Below are positions 8,185-16,600 of a DNA stretch of 64,000 bases, one piece after another (position 1 is the first letter of the stretch; each line of letters starts with the position of its first letter). The translations under genes and the position numbers were made by a program. Under the pieces are notes generated by a model, which was given only the letters and a program-made list of their open reading frames with translations, searched no databases and was not told where the DNA came from. The DNA is taken from the NCBI GenBank assembly GCA_902604855.1, contig CACLAF010000001.1, positions 62,001-126,000 of the forward strand, read 5' to 3'. This stretch comes from an uncultured SAR86 cluster bacterium. Its GTDB lineage: Bacteria; Pseudomonadota; Gammaproteobacteria; Magnimaribacterales; Magnimaribacteraceae.

Positions 8185-9491
8185 GACGTCAAATCTTTAA
8201 ATTTACTATATAAAAACGAAGTATTACCACTGAAAATCTGCTTTATTTCTTCATTAGATAATAAATCAGTTTTTGTATTTTGGATTTTCAAAATTCCTTT
8301 TTCCTCCGTTAAGCTTGCTCGCTCTTTGGATGTGAACAAAATCTCTGTTAGTTTCTCGCCTTTCTCTAGTCCAGAGATTTCAATTTGATCTGTGACAGAA
8401 CTAAAGGAAGAGTTTTTTAAAATTTCTTCTGCCAGATCTTTTATTTTGTAAGGAGGGCCCATATCTAAAATATAAGTCTCATTTTTAGGATTACTTCCAG
8501 CATACAATATGAGCTCTACGGCATCTGAAATTTTCATCATAAATCTGTTAACCTCTTCATGAGTGATCTTAAGCTTTTGTCTATTTTTTAAATTATCTAT
8601 GAATATTGGAACAACAGATCCAGATGAACCTACAACATTTCCAAAACGGATTATTGAATATTGGAATTTAGTATCTAAAAATTTACTAGCATTTATCAAT
8701 ATCTGTTCACACAATAACTTAGAAAAACCCATAATAGTTGAGGGATCGGCTGCTTTATCTGTGCTGACTTGGATTATTTCCTTAATGTTGTATTCATCTG
8801 CTACTTTAAGCATATTGATAAAGTTTTGAACATTATTGTTCAAAGCGGCATAAGGCATATCTTCCATGATAGAGACATGTTTATAAGCAGCAGCATTTAT
8901 GACCAAATCTATTTGGTTCTTAGAAAAGATAGTATTCAATAATTTAGTATCCCCGTAGCTACCCACAAATATCTTTACTTTGCTTAATTCTTCTTCGCTA
9001 AGCTTCTTTTTTAAGTTGAATATAGAAAATTCAGAAATATCAAGACATACACATAACTTGGTACCACCTTCGAGGAGCTGCTTTACCACCTCTGATCCAA
9101 TAGAACCTCCTGCACCTGTAACTAAGATATTGCTGTTTTGATAATGGGTATTAAAACTTAATTGTTTATTTTCTTTATGAAGTGGAAAAAGATTTGTCAG
9201 AAGGTTTTCAATTTTATTTGAAATAGGCAAAATATCTTTGGGATGGGCATAAGCTATGCATTCAGGCTTGAATTTCTCTAGGTACTTTTCATAATTAAAA
9301 TTATCTTCATCTAATAAATTGATGAATAGATAAGGGTTATAGAGAACAAGATCAAATTCTTGTTTACTTTCAAAATAAATATCTACTTCTGAAAGAAGAT
9401 CAAAAGAATTAATACAATCTATTTCACAGGAAGCTCCAAGTTTTTCAAAGTCAAACGATGCTTTATTGCAGTCAAGGTAAAGTATTTTCAT
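8181..9491 (-). CDS. PglF/WbpM-type UDP-HexNAc 4,6-dehydratase with a soluble N-terminus
   Basis: The C-terminal three quarters is a nucleotide-diphosphosugar 4,6-dehydratase of the CapD/PglF group: GAGGSIG (126-132), the motif STDKA (243-247), and Met254-xxx-Lys258, the MxxxK form seen in the PglF/WbpM branch rather than the YxxxK of PseB. PIFIDNLKNRQKLKIT and EILFTSKE support the family. Full-length PglF/WbpM proteins carry a four-helix membrane domain in front; here residues 1-120 are soluble and not hydrophobic. It should act on UDP-GlcNAc or a similar HexNAc. It follows wzx and is coupled by ATGA to a reductase gene. It is distinct from pseB at 20917. Confidence 0.85.
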   Translation of the reverse strand: MKILYLDCNKASFDFEKLGASCEIDCINSFDLLSEVDIYFESKQEFDLVLYNPYLFINLLDEDNFNYEKYLEKFKPECIAYAHPKDILPISNKIENLLTNLFPLHKENKQLSFNTHYQNSNILVTGAGGSIGSEVVKQLLEGGTKLCVCLDISEFSIFNLKKKLSEEELSKVKIFVGSYGDTKLLNTIFSKNQIDLVINAAAYKHVSIMEDMPYAALNNNVQNFINMLKVADEYNIKEIIQVSTDKAADPSTIMGFSKLLCEQILINASKFLDTKFQYSIIRFGNVVGSSGSVVPIFIDNLKNRQKLKITHEEVNRFMMKISDAVELILYAGSNPKNETYILDMGPPYKIKDLAEEILKNSSFSSVTDQIEISGLEKGEKLTEILFTSKERASLTEEKGILKIQNTKTDLLSNEEIKQIFSGNTSFLYSKFKDLTS

Positions 9492-9517
9492 AATAATTCA
9501 GTATTGGTGCTCAAAAA

Positions 9518-11059
9518 CTAAAATATTTCAATAAGCTCTTTAAATATATTTTTTAGAATTATTCTCGTAGATTTGTATAAGCACAGATATATCATCCAAA
9601 TAATGAAGATCAATAAACCTAACGACAATACATTTACCACTAGCATAAAAAAGCCTTGAGATAATGTTCCTAAAAGAAGTGGTATGAAGTAATTTAATGA
9701 GATAAAAAGCATATAACTCAAACAAGATAAGCCTAAGAGCCTGTACAAAAATTCCTTATTAATAATAGATTCTTTTAACAGGAAGATAACTACAAATAGA
9801 GATGATAAGAGTCCAGAAATCATTTTTGCATAGGCTATAGATAGAATTCCTAATTGAGGATAATTAAACTCAAATAAAAATAAAAAAAGATAAAATGATA
9901 AAAAAGGTATTATTCCGAGGAGATATATTATTTTGGGTAATTCTAATGTTGTTGCTACCAAAGGACCTAAATTAACTAGTCCAAAAAAGAAGATCCCTAC
10001 TAATAGAATTTGAAAAATTTCTGAAGTAAGTAAGGATTCATTGCCCAACCATTGAAATATAAGTCCTTCTGAGCCTGGAACTAAAACCGTAGTAGTAGCC
10101 ATAAATAATGGAACAGTTACTATCACGATATAACTAAATTTTTCTTTGATATTCTCTTTGCCATCTTTACCTAAAAGACGATTCACATAACTCAAGAGAG
10201 GACTATAAATGATGGAGCTGAGTGTCCGAACGAAGTTCATTAGTGAAAATGCAAGTGCATACCATCCAACACTTTCCAAACTGTACAACTGAGAAGCAAC
10301 AATCAAGTCCATCTCATAGTAAAGAATGAATAGAACAGTTGAAAAAAGCGAACTGTATGCCAGCCCCTTCATTTTTCTGTAAGCTTGCTTTGAGAAACGA
10401 ATATACCTGTATAGTTTTTCGACTGGAAAGCTAAGAAAGTACTTTAAAAATGCTAGAGATAAAATAGTAGAGAATATTGAAAGCAAAATACTTGTAAGCA
10501 AATAATAGTCGAGTAAATACCCATTTTCAGTAAGAAATAAAGGTGCTATCAATATTTTTAGAGAATTGGCCACAATATCAAATCTTATTGCGATATATTC
10601 CTTTAGCCTCGACCCAAGAACTAGCATTACAAGTCTCTGTAAGATAACTTGGATTGGCATAAAAATTGCTGTGATAAAAAATAGATTCGAAGCAAGGTAA
10701 AGTTCTTCACCTGTAAGTTCAGTCAATAAAATTTGTGGTTTAAAAGAAACTATAAGCATAAGGAAAGAAAACGAGAAAGATAAAACTCCAAGTATTGCCA
10801 TCACAAAACCAACATATTTGAGTTCATTTCTTAATTCCCCTTTCCCAACTTCCTCAGCACAATATTTCTGCGCTGCTCCTAGAAAACCTAGATCACCGTA
10901 GGTCAAAAAAAAGCAAATGCTTCCCACAAATGCATATATTGCATATGCAGATACATCTTCAGCCAAAAATGGAATAACTATAAATATGGACGCAAAGCTT
11001 ACACAAAGGCCCATGATTCTATAAATATAAATACTCTTTATATTTTTTATATCTGACAT
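9518..11059 (-). CDS. wzx: Wzx-type polysaccharide flippase
   Basis: A 513-residue polytopic inner-membrane protein with about 12-14 hydrophobic helices separated by short basic loops, and of the normal length for Wzx of the MOP superfamily. The N-terminus (IYRIMGLCVSFASIFIVIPF) and the loop YGDLGFLGAAQKY resemble Wzx elements in which an acidic-glycine turn follows helix 2. It would flip undecaprenyl-diphosphate-linked repeat units to the periplasm for polymerisation and Wzz-controlled chain growth. It lies between the LIC12162-family gene and the PglF-like gene. Confidence 0.85.
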   Translation of the reverse strand: MSDIKNIKSIYIYRIMGLCVSFASIFIVIPFLAEDVSAYAIYAFVGSICFFLTYGDLGFLGAAQKYCAEEVGKGELRNELKYVGFVMAILGVLSFSFSFLMLIVSFKPQILLTELTGEELYLASNLFFITAIFMPIQVILQRLVMLVLGSRLKEYIAIRFDIVANSLKILIAPLFLTENGYLLDYYLLTSILLSIFSTILSLAFLKYFLSFPVEKLYRYIRFSKQAYRKMKGLAYSSLFSTVLFILYYEMDLIVASQLYSLESVGWYALAFSLMNFVRTLSSIIYSPLLSYVNRLLGKDGKENIKEKFSYIVIVTVPLFMATTTVLVPGSEGLIFQWLGNESLLTSEIFQILLVGIFFFGLVNLGPLVATTLELPKIIYLLGIIPFLSFYLFLFLFEFNYPQLGILSIAYAKMISGLLSSLFVVIFLLKESIINKEFLYRLLGLSCLSYMLFISLNYFIPLLLGTLSQGFFMLVVNVLSLGLLIFIIWMIYLCLYKSTRIILKNIFKELIEIF

Positions 11060-11090
11060 TTTTTAGAATTGAGTAACTTAAGTAGAAAAA

Positions 11091-12767
11091 TTAAAATTGG
11101 GTAAAGTTATAAATCTCTTCTTCTGGTTGAGGTGATTTTCTACAGAAATTCTCGTTAAAAAATGATACCGCCTGTATCACTTCTTTGGTATTCCACCACT
11201 CCTCTACGTTATTCCATATGTTATTTATATGTAAAGAAGCAGAAATAGGAGAATCATGAAAAATACCGCATTTTTTTAGATCTTCATATACCCTATTGGA
11301 TATTTCATTCATTTCATTATTTTCTCTTCTAAAAAAAACTACAGTTGGCTTACCTGAAGATAAAGCCTTTACTATTGCTGTTTCGTTATAGGATATGACC
11401 AGTATTTTGGCTTTGTCCCAATATGGCTCTAAATTTTGAGCCCTATCTAAAAAATGAATCCGAGGTATCTTTTCTTTGATTTTCTCTTTTGCTATTGAAT
11501 AGCCCGATTCAGCTAACCTTACATTCAATAAAGATGAAGTTATCGGGTCCAGGTTATTTATAAAATCTATTTGATCATTTAAATATTCATCAGCATATTG
11601 TTCGTATGAAGGGATAGAGGCGAAATATTGAATATCGCTATCCACCTCTGTCAATATGAGTAATAAGGATGACTCATCTCCGATAATTCTTGATTTTTTA
11701 ATATGTAATTGGCAAAACCCTAAGAAATGTTTTTGAGAATATCCTTCCCATCCCCAAGTAAAATATCTATCACAAATTTCTAGTTCATGGTCATGGTAGT
11801 CACTATATAAATGATGCTCACCTCCATGACATAAAATACATAACTTAGTTCCCTCTTCTGTCTTTCTAGCAACATAGAATCTAAAGACTTCGTTATTTAC
11901 AGTCCAAGTTGTTAAAATTGTTTTAGGATTTTTGGGGAAGCTGCATTTTGAGGCTAAATCTTTTATTGAAGAGTACCCTTCCAAAATAGATTTGGGTATA
12001 TTCATGGCTATAAGACTAATGAGACACTCTTCTAAAGCATTTGATGAAATACCTCCCTCAGATAATGATTTCTCTAATTCTTTTCTCCTATTAAGATCAT
12101 AATCACATGAGGGGACAGAAAATGAATCATCAATAAAATAAGGAAGCTCCTTAAACCTGATCATCAACTTAAGTTTCAAATACCAATGAGTGTATGTTGA
12201 AATCATGACAACCTCTTTTTTTGATAAAAACCTCATTATTCTGAATACACTTATTACAGTCTTTTTCAAAAATGAAGATTGAACAACTTTCTCTGGACTT
12301 GGAGCGGTGCAGGAATGTTTTATTCTATTAAATTGGAAACCAAATTTTTTGGCCACCTCAGCAATAATAAACTGGTTCCAATGTGGCTTCCTAGAAATGG
12401 ATTCATATTCTGTTTGGTTGAGGGGAACAAAATTTTGGGGTTCTGAATTGGGAACATCCAAAGTAAGTGAATTTCTATTGGATATTTTCTCTATACATGT
12501 CCAGTAGTGAATGACTCTATTCATGAACAGTCTTAGCCAAGAACCGTATATGATTTCCCAATATCGTTTTGAAAAATTTTCGCCATGTTGTTTATTTAGT
12601 TCTGAAGATAGAATTTGTGAAAGTTTACGAAATAATTCATCTTTTTGTTTAAAAGCAATGAGTCTTGCTTTTCTATCGCTCCAAGGATCTTTGTGCATAT
12701 TATCAAGATTCTTAGGCTTGTTTTTTGAGATTAAGGATAAAATACTTTGGGTATCATCTAGTTTCAT
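11091..12767 (-). CDS. LIC12162-family putative transferase
   Basis: A 558-residue cytoplasmic protein that matches my memory of the LIC12162 family found in O-antigen loci. Supporting segments are YWEIIYGSWLRLFMNRVIHYW (written here as motif at about 68-88), CHGGEHHLYSDYHDHEL followed by CDRYFTWGWEG in the middle, and PTVVFFRRENNE plus a Trp-rich end. The family is only annotated as a putative transferase; a glycosyl or nonulosonate transferase role is plausible because these genes accompany sialic-like sugar genes. It stands between wzx and the remnant next to pseI. No signal peptide or membrane helix is visible. Confidence 0.75.
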   Translation of the reverse strand: MKLDDTQSILSLISKNKPKNLDNMHKDPWSDRKARLIAFKQKDELFRKLSQILSSELNKQHGENFSKRYWEIIYGSWLRLFMNRVIHYWTCIEKISNRNSLTLDVPNSEPQNFVPLNQTEYESISRKPHWNQFIIAEVAKKFGFQFNRIKHSCTAPSPEKVVQSSFLKKTVISVFRIMRFLSKKEVVMISTYTHWYLKLKLMIRFKELPYFIDDSFSVPSCDYDLNRRKELEKSLSEGGISSNALEECLISLIAMNIPKSILEGYSSIKDLASKCSFPKNPKTILTTWTVNNEVFRFYVARKTEEGTKLCILCHGGEHHLYSDYHDHELEICDRYFTWGWEGYSQKHFLGFCQLHIKKSRIIGDESSLLLILTEVDSDIQYFASIPSYEQYADEYLNDQIDFINNLDPITSSLLNVRLAESGYSIAKEKIKEKIPRIHFLDRAQNLEPYWDKAKILVISYNETAIVKALSSGKPTVVFFRRENNEMNEISNRVYEDLKKCGIFHDSPISASLHINNIWNNVEEWWNTKEVIQAVSFFNENFCRKSPQPEEEIYNFTQF

Positions 12768-12821
12768 AATGCAATAATCTTTATGAATTTACTGATTTAA
12801 AATTTTTATTGGGCCTGGCGG

Positions 12822-13067
12822 TCAGCTGGCCTTCCACATGTCAGAGTAATATTCAATTCCATGAGTAAAATTATCCGTTTTGAAGCTTCTGACTATGTCA
12901 CCTATAATATTAGTTCCAGTTCCAGTGATGGAACAATTAAGTAAAGGTGCAAGCATTAATTTCTCAATCTTAAAAGAAGACATGGTTTTACCAATCATTT
13001 TCAAGAGTGGTTTTACTGATAACCTACTAGAAGTCATTCTAGCTTCAATTATTGCAACGAAACTCAT
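12822..13067 (-). pseudogene. Decayed N-terminal fragment of an SpsF-type cytidylyltransferase
   Basis: An 81-residue frame from ATG at 13067. Its start, FVAIIEARMTSSRL, matches the CTP-binding N-terminus of SpsF/CMP-sugar synthetase homologues, but the following LPGK reads SVKP and the protein ends after GIEYYSDMWKAS, where family members continue (YYRGSEDDVL) for another 150 or more residues. The rest of the 12768-12821 gap contains no recognisable continuation. An intact relative is the N-terminal half of the fusion gene at 16851-18884. It sits directly downstream of pseI. Read as a truncated, diverged duplicate; a short expressed protein cannot be excluded. Confidence 0.7.
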
Positions 13068-13106
13068 GATTTCTATCAAAATTTTTTTAAAACTATTATT
13101 TAAATC

Positions 13107-14156
13107 TTAGCTTTCTATTAAATCCCAAGAAGTTGCAGTTCCAATTTCAACGCGCTTTCTAACTTTCCTTCCCACTAAATCATCCTCAAATTTTGGAGGC
13201 AGACCGTAACCAGGCCTAATTCTTCTTATACTATCCTGAGTTATTACTTCACCAGCCTCAAGAGTCTTAACAAAGTAAACTGATCGGCGAAACTTAATAT
13301 TATCTTTTTCTACATCCTTACGTTCGTAGCCGGCCTGACCTAAAGACATCCACGCATCTTTTGTTTCCTTACACAAGCTCTCTAATTCATCTGGCATAAT
13401 AGAAAAAGAAGAATCAGGACCTTGATCGTTTCTATCTAAGATAAAGTGTTTTTCTATTACTGTTGCACCCATGGCAGTAGCCACAATAGATGCTGTATTG
13501 CTTGTAGTATGATCAGATAGACCAACTTGGCTCCCAAATCTTTTTTGTAAGTCCATAATAGTTAGAAGATTTGACTGATCTACAGGAGCTGGGTAACTGC
13601 TTATACAATGCAAAATAATTAAGTCTTCACAACCTTCGTCTCTAACAACAGTAACCAACTCTTCTATTTCCTCTAAATTAGCCATCCCAGTTGAAATAAT
13701 CAGGGGTTTTTTAGTCGAAGCAATGTATTTAATCAAAGGTAAATCTGTGGCTTCAAAAGAAGCAACTTTATAAGCAGGAGTATTGATATCTTCCAAGAGG
13801 TTAACTGCTGTTTCATCAAAAGGAGTTGAAAAGCATGTAATTCCAACTTCTTTAGCATGTTTAAACATTTCTTCATGCCAATCAAAAGGAGTTTGAGCTT
13901 CTTGATAGAGTTGATAAAGTTGGTACCCATCCCATAGTCCTCCTTTGATAATAAAATCTTCTTTATCGCAGTCTATTGTCATTGTATCTGCTGAATAAGT
14001 TTGTAACTTAATAGCGTCTGCCCCTCTTTTTTTTGCTTCGCTTATTGTGTCCAGAGCCTTATTTAAAAGACCATTATGATTTGCAGATAATTCAGCGATG
14101 ATATAAGGAGGATAATTTACTCCAATATTTCTTCCATCTATTGATATTTTTTTCAT
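13107..14156 (-). CDS. pseI: Pseudaminic acid synthase (NeuB family)
   Basis: Condenses a 6-deoxy-hexosamine derivative with phosphoenolpyruvate to a nine-carbon nonulosonic acid. The 349-residue protein has the N-terminal NeuB barrel with YIIAELSANHNG (18-29), ADAIKLQTYSADTMT, FIIKGGLWDGYQLY and FDWHEEMF, all PseI-like rather than NeuB-sialate-like, then GLSDHT and VIEKHF of the active site, and a C-terminal SAF (antifreeze-like) domain from about residue 285 (RSVYFVKTLEAGEVIT, RRIRPGYGLPPKF). A decayed second pseI start lies immediately upstream and an spsF fragment immediately downstream. Confidence 0.92.
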   Translation of the reverse strand: MKKISIDGRNIGVNYPPYIIAELSANHNGLLNKALDTISEAKKRGADAIKLQTYSADTMTIDCDKEDFIIKGGLWDGYQLYQLYQEAQTPFDWHEEMFKHAKEVGITCFSTPFDETAVNLLEDINTPAYKVASFEATDLPLIKYIASTKKPLIISTGMANLEEIEELVTVVRDEGCEDLIILHCISSYPAPVDQSNLLTIMDLQKRFGSQVGLSDHTTSNTASIVATAMGATVIEKHFILDRNDQGPDSSFSIMPDELESLCKETKDAWMSLGQAGYERKDVEKDNIKFRRSVYFVKTLEAGEVITQDSIRRIRPGYGLPPKFEDDLVGRKVRKRVEIGTATSWDLIES

Positions 14157-14205
14157 GAATCTCTTATATTTAAATTGATATTCTATTGACTAGTTTAACA
14201 AAAGA

Positions 14206-14392
14206 TCATTCTTGAAAGACTCGAAAGTTATCAGGCGTATAAGTTTGTATCTTAAATGCAATAGTACCTAAACTCTCAATAGTTAAGATTGTCTTCTTGA
14301 CTAGCCGAATGGCCTCCTTGGTTTGCAAATAATGCAGTCACAATAAAGAGCTCTTTGCCTATGCCAATTATTCTATTTGTAACTGCAAACAT
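14206..14392 (-). pseudogene. Decayed N-terminal fragment of a second pseI
   Basis: The 251-base gap between the GNAT gene and pseI holds a broken NeuB/PseI start. From ATG at 14392 the frame reads RIIGIGKELFIVTALFANQGG, aligning with the PseI segment ...FIIAELSANHNG, and stops at 14276. In the next frame, from 14280 to a stop at 14206, it reads TIAFKIQTYTPDNF, aligning with DAIKIQTYTPD of PseI. The two pieces are colinear, separated by a frameshift and a deletion of about 15 residues. Catalytic AEL-SANH is degraded to TAL-FANQ. The match is to the family motif by eye, over about 45 residues. Confidence 0.7.
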
Positions 14393-14407
14393 TTGAAACT
14401 TCCCAAC

Positions 14408-15280
14408 CTATATTTTGTAAGAAACTTGAATTGGTATAGAATCTAATTGAAGCAAGATCTCATTTAACTTTTCATTTCCGCTAGGGACATTGATGAAAAA
14501 ATATGGTGCAACCTTAGATTTAACCTCCTTGTTCGGCTTAAATTCCTCACGGATGTAATTCAAAACCTCTGAAACAATAAATATAGAAGGCTCTAAAATA
14601 TTCAGTCCAATAGAGTTGTCTTCTTGAAGGTAGAAAGTACCAATAGGATAATCGTCCTCAAAAATTATCGCCCAGTGTCTATAAGTATGAGTCTTCACAA
14701 ATACTTTATGATCATCTTTTGTGGGAGTTTTAGAGTGGCTAATTGAATGAACTCGTTGCGAGAGAAGATCAAATAGCAAATCTGTATCATTTTCATCGAC
14801 CTCTTTAAATAGGATTTCCTTATCACACTTAACTAACATAATCACATCAGCTTTTGACAAGATTTCTTGGAATCCCAAAGATTTGAAAATCTTTAAACTT
14901 GCTATGTTTTCTGGTTTGATTTTAGCTAATAAGTCGCATTGCTGGTTATTCTGAAAAAATTTGATACTGGAAGCTAAAAATCTCTTACCAAAACCACTTC
15001 CTCTGCTCTTAGGATTCATATTAATCGATACTTCCACCATCCCATTTTTCTTATTAACGTCAAATCTACAGACACCTATTTTCAATGAACCCACCTCTCC
15101 AATATATAATTTTCGTTCAGAGTTATTAAGCGAAGAGTTAAACCAATCTTTATGTTCTTTGTATGATGGAATGGAGCTACTAAAAAACATAGATAGACTT
15201 ATAGGGTCTCTTAACCAAATATAAATATCTTCGCAATCTCTTCTTGTAGCTGCTCTTATGTTAATTTTTTTATCACACAT
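14408..15280 (-). CDS. Two-domain GNAT acetyltransferase (PseH-like N-terminus)
   Basis: A 290-residue protein. Residues 1-135 are a GNAT domain: RAATRRDCEDIYIWLRDP at the start, EVSINMNPKSRGSGFGKRFL as the acetyl-CoA loop (RGSGFGK fits R/QxxGxG/A), and ENIASLKIFKSLGF as the closing motif. This resembles PseH, which N-acetylates the 4-amino group of the UDP-sugar made by PseC. Residues about 150-290 form a second domain (THTYRHWAIIFEDDYPIGTFYL) that looks like another GNAT fold but lacks the acetyl-CoA loop. The gene overlaps the formyltransferase gene by 25 bases; GAGG lies four bases before its ATG. Confidence 0.8.
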   Translation of the reverse strand: MCDKKINIRAATRRDCEDIYIWLRDPISLSMFFSSSIPSYKEHKDWFNSSLNNSERKLYIGEVGSLKIGVCRFDVNKKNGMVEVSINMNPKSRGSGFGKRFLASSIKFFQNNQQCDLLAKIKPENIASLKIFKSLGFQEILSKADVIMLVKCDKEILFKEVDENDTDLLFDLLSQRVHSISHSKTPTKDDHKVFVKTHTYRHWAIIFEDDYPIGTFYLQEDNSIGLNILEPSIFIVSEVLNYIREEFKPNKEVKSKVAPYFFINVPSGNEKLNEILLQLDSIPIQVSYKI

Positions 15281-15921
15281 GCTACCTCAATCGTGTCACC
15301 TACAAGTTCAGCGTTGCTAAATTCCATTTTAATTTTGTCATAGGTGATGAAGGCGTTAGGATAATCTTCATGATCAACCATCCTGATTCGATCGTAGATT
15401 TCTTCTAGATTCAATCCTGTCTGTATCTCGTTATCTGTAATTTTCAGCCTTTTAAAAATATGGGGTTCACCGCACTGAGGAGAAGCATTTGGATTATCGG
15501 TAGTTATCTCAACTATTAGATCATTTATCGCATCATTAATTCTTAAAAGAATTTCTTCAAGTTTCCCGGCTAAACTGACATTAGTAGATGCATATATTGG
15601 GCCTGCGTCCAGTTCATCTATCATCTTGATCGCGCAAACTGGAGCCTCTTCAAAGCCTTCCAAAATTAGATTTTGAATTGGACTACCGCCGCGCCCATAC
15701 GGCAATGGAGCGGTATGGAATACAACACAATTGAAATTCTCGTGAATTTCTTTTCTTACAATCCAATTCCAATGTGTAAAGAACACATAATCGGGATTAA
15801 ATTCCTCTAATGCTTCAACCGTAAGATCTGATTCATCTTTAAAGTAATTAACAAAATGGCCGTCACTTATTGATGGTTTAAGCTTGAACCAATTTTTAGA
15901 GGAACAAATCGCAATTCGCAT
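15256..15921 (-). CDS. Sugar N-formyltransferase (Fmt-like)
   Basis: A 221-residue formyltransferase-fold protein. FHTAPLPYGRGGSPIQNLI (about 88-106) matches the Fmt/ArnA His-containing loop, and MIDELDAGPIY carries the catalytic Asp; the usual N before the His (NxH) reads C-V-V-F-H. It should transfer a formyl group from N10-formyltetrahydrofolate to a sugar amine. Between a deacetylase gene and a GNAT gene in a nonulosonate cluster it most likely makes an N-formyl variant of the 5,7-diamino sugar. Base composition looks richer in G+C than neighbours. Substrate is inferred. Confidence 0.8.
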   Translation of the reverse strand: MRIAICSSKNWFKLKPSISDGHFVNYFKDESDLTVEALEEFNPDYVFFTHWNWIVRKEIHENFNCVVFHTAPLPYGRGGSPIQNLILEGFEEAPVCAIKMIDELDAGPIYASTNVSLAGKLEEILLRINDAINDLIVEITTDNPNASPQCGEPHIFKRLKITDNEIQTGLNLEEIYDRIRMVDHEDYPNAFITYDKIKMEFSNAELVGDTIEVACVIKKLT

Positions 15922-15922
15922 T

Positions 15923-16600
15923 TTAACGTTCTATCTTTCTTATTACTTCAAATGCTTCAGCCAGGTTACAGCCAATTTGATTACCTCTTAGTTTAGCTAG
16001 ATTCTTAATCCCTTCAATTGATCTGCTATGAGGATAATCGCGCATCTCGGCGCTGTAAGCTTTTAATGCCCGCTCTTTTGAAGTCCATTCACGAGTTATA
16101 TCTACGAACAAATTTGGGGTAAATGTTCCTGTTATAGAGGGATTTCCATAATCAGTAGCCGATGCGACTTCAAACAATCTTAATTCTGTGCATCTTTCAT
16201 TTGGCTGAGGTCTAAAAGCTGTTAATACCGCATTTGCTACGACCTTATGATCAACATTTAAATCAGAGCCGCAATGAGTATAGACGAGTGTAGGTTCATA
16301 TTTAGACTTAGCTTTTTCAACAGCTTTCACGACCTCAATTAGGGGATATGAATCCATCGCATTATCATTAAAGTCGTAGCAATCGCCCCATTTGAATCCC
16401 AACTCTTTACTTACATCTTTCGATGAAATTTTTCTTCGATTTACGTCGTCGATATTTGAGTCATCGCGCGCGCCGACACCATCGGTCATCGAAACGACAA
16501 AAACCTCATCGCCTTTTGCTACATGTTTAATTAGTGTCCCCGCCATTGATATAGTCTCATCATCAGAATGAGCAACAACTACCAATACAATTTCCGTCAT
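15923..16600 (-). CDS. PIG-L family zinc deacetylase
   Basis: A 225-residue PIG-L/LmbE enzyme that would remove an N-acetyl group from an amino sugar. The zinc motif VVAHSDDETISMAGTL (8-23) is intact (AHxDDE), with the third ligand in DLNVDHKVVANAV (about 113-125, His118), and TDGVGARDDSN near 40. It starts in an overlap with the stop of a decayed PIG-L fragment and ends one base before the formyltransferase gene. The stretch 16440-16510 is noticeably G+C-rich (ATCGCGCGCGCC), unlike the rest of the cluster, which hints at acquisition from another genome. Confidence 0.88.
   Translation of the reverse strand: MTEIVLVVVAHSDDETISMAGTLIKHVAKGDEVFVVSMTDGVGARDDSNIDDVNRRKISSKDVSKELGFKWGDCYDFNDNAMDSYPLIEVVKAVEKAKSKYEPTLVYTHCGSDLNVDHKVVANAVLTAFRPQPNERCTELRLFEVASATDYGNPSITGTFTPNLFVDITREWTSKERALKAYSAEMRDYPHSRSIEGIKNLAKLRGNQIGCNLAEAFEVIRKIER

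Noticed and set aside
9540-9725. A 61-codon minus-strand frame inside the wzx 3' end
   Set aside because: Alternative frame of wzx with no start signal.
11091-12767. Capsule-type Kdo or polyphosphate-alcohol transferase (LipA/LipB-like) as identity of the 558-residue protein
   Set aside because: The CHGGEHH...DRYFTWGW region fits the LIC12162 family better, though both may be distantly related.
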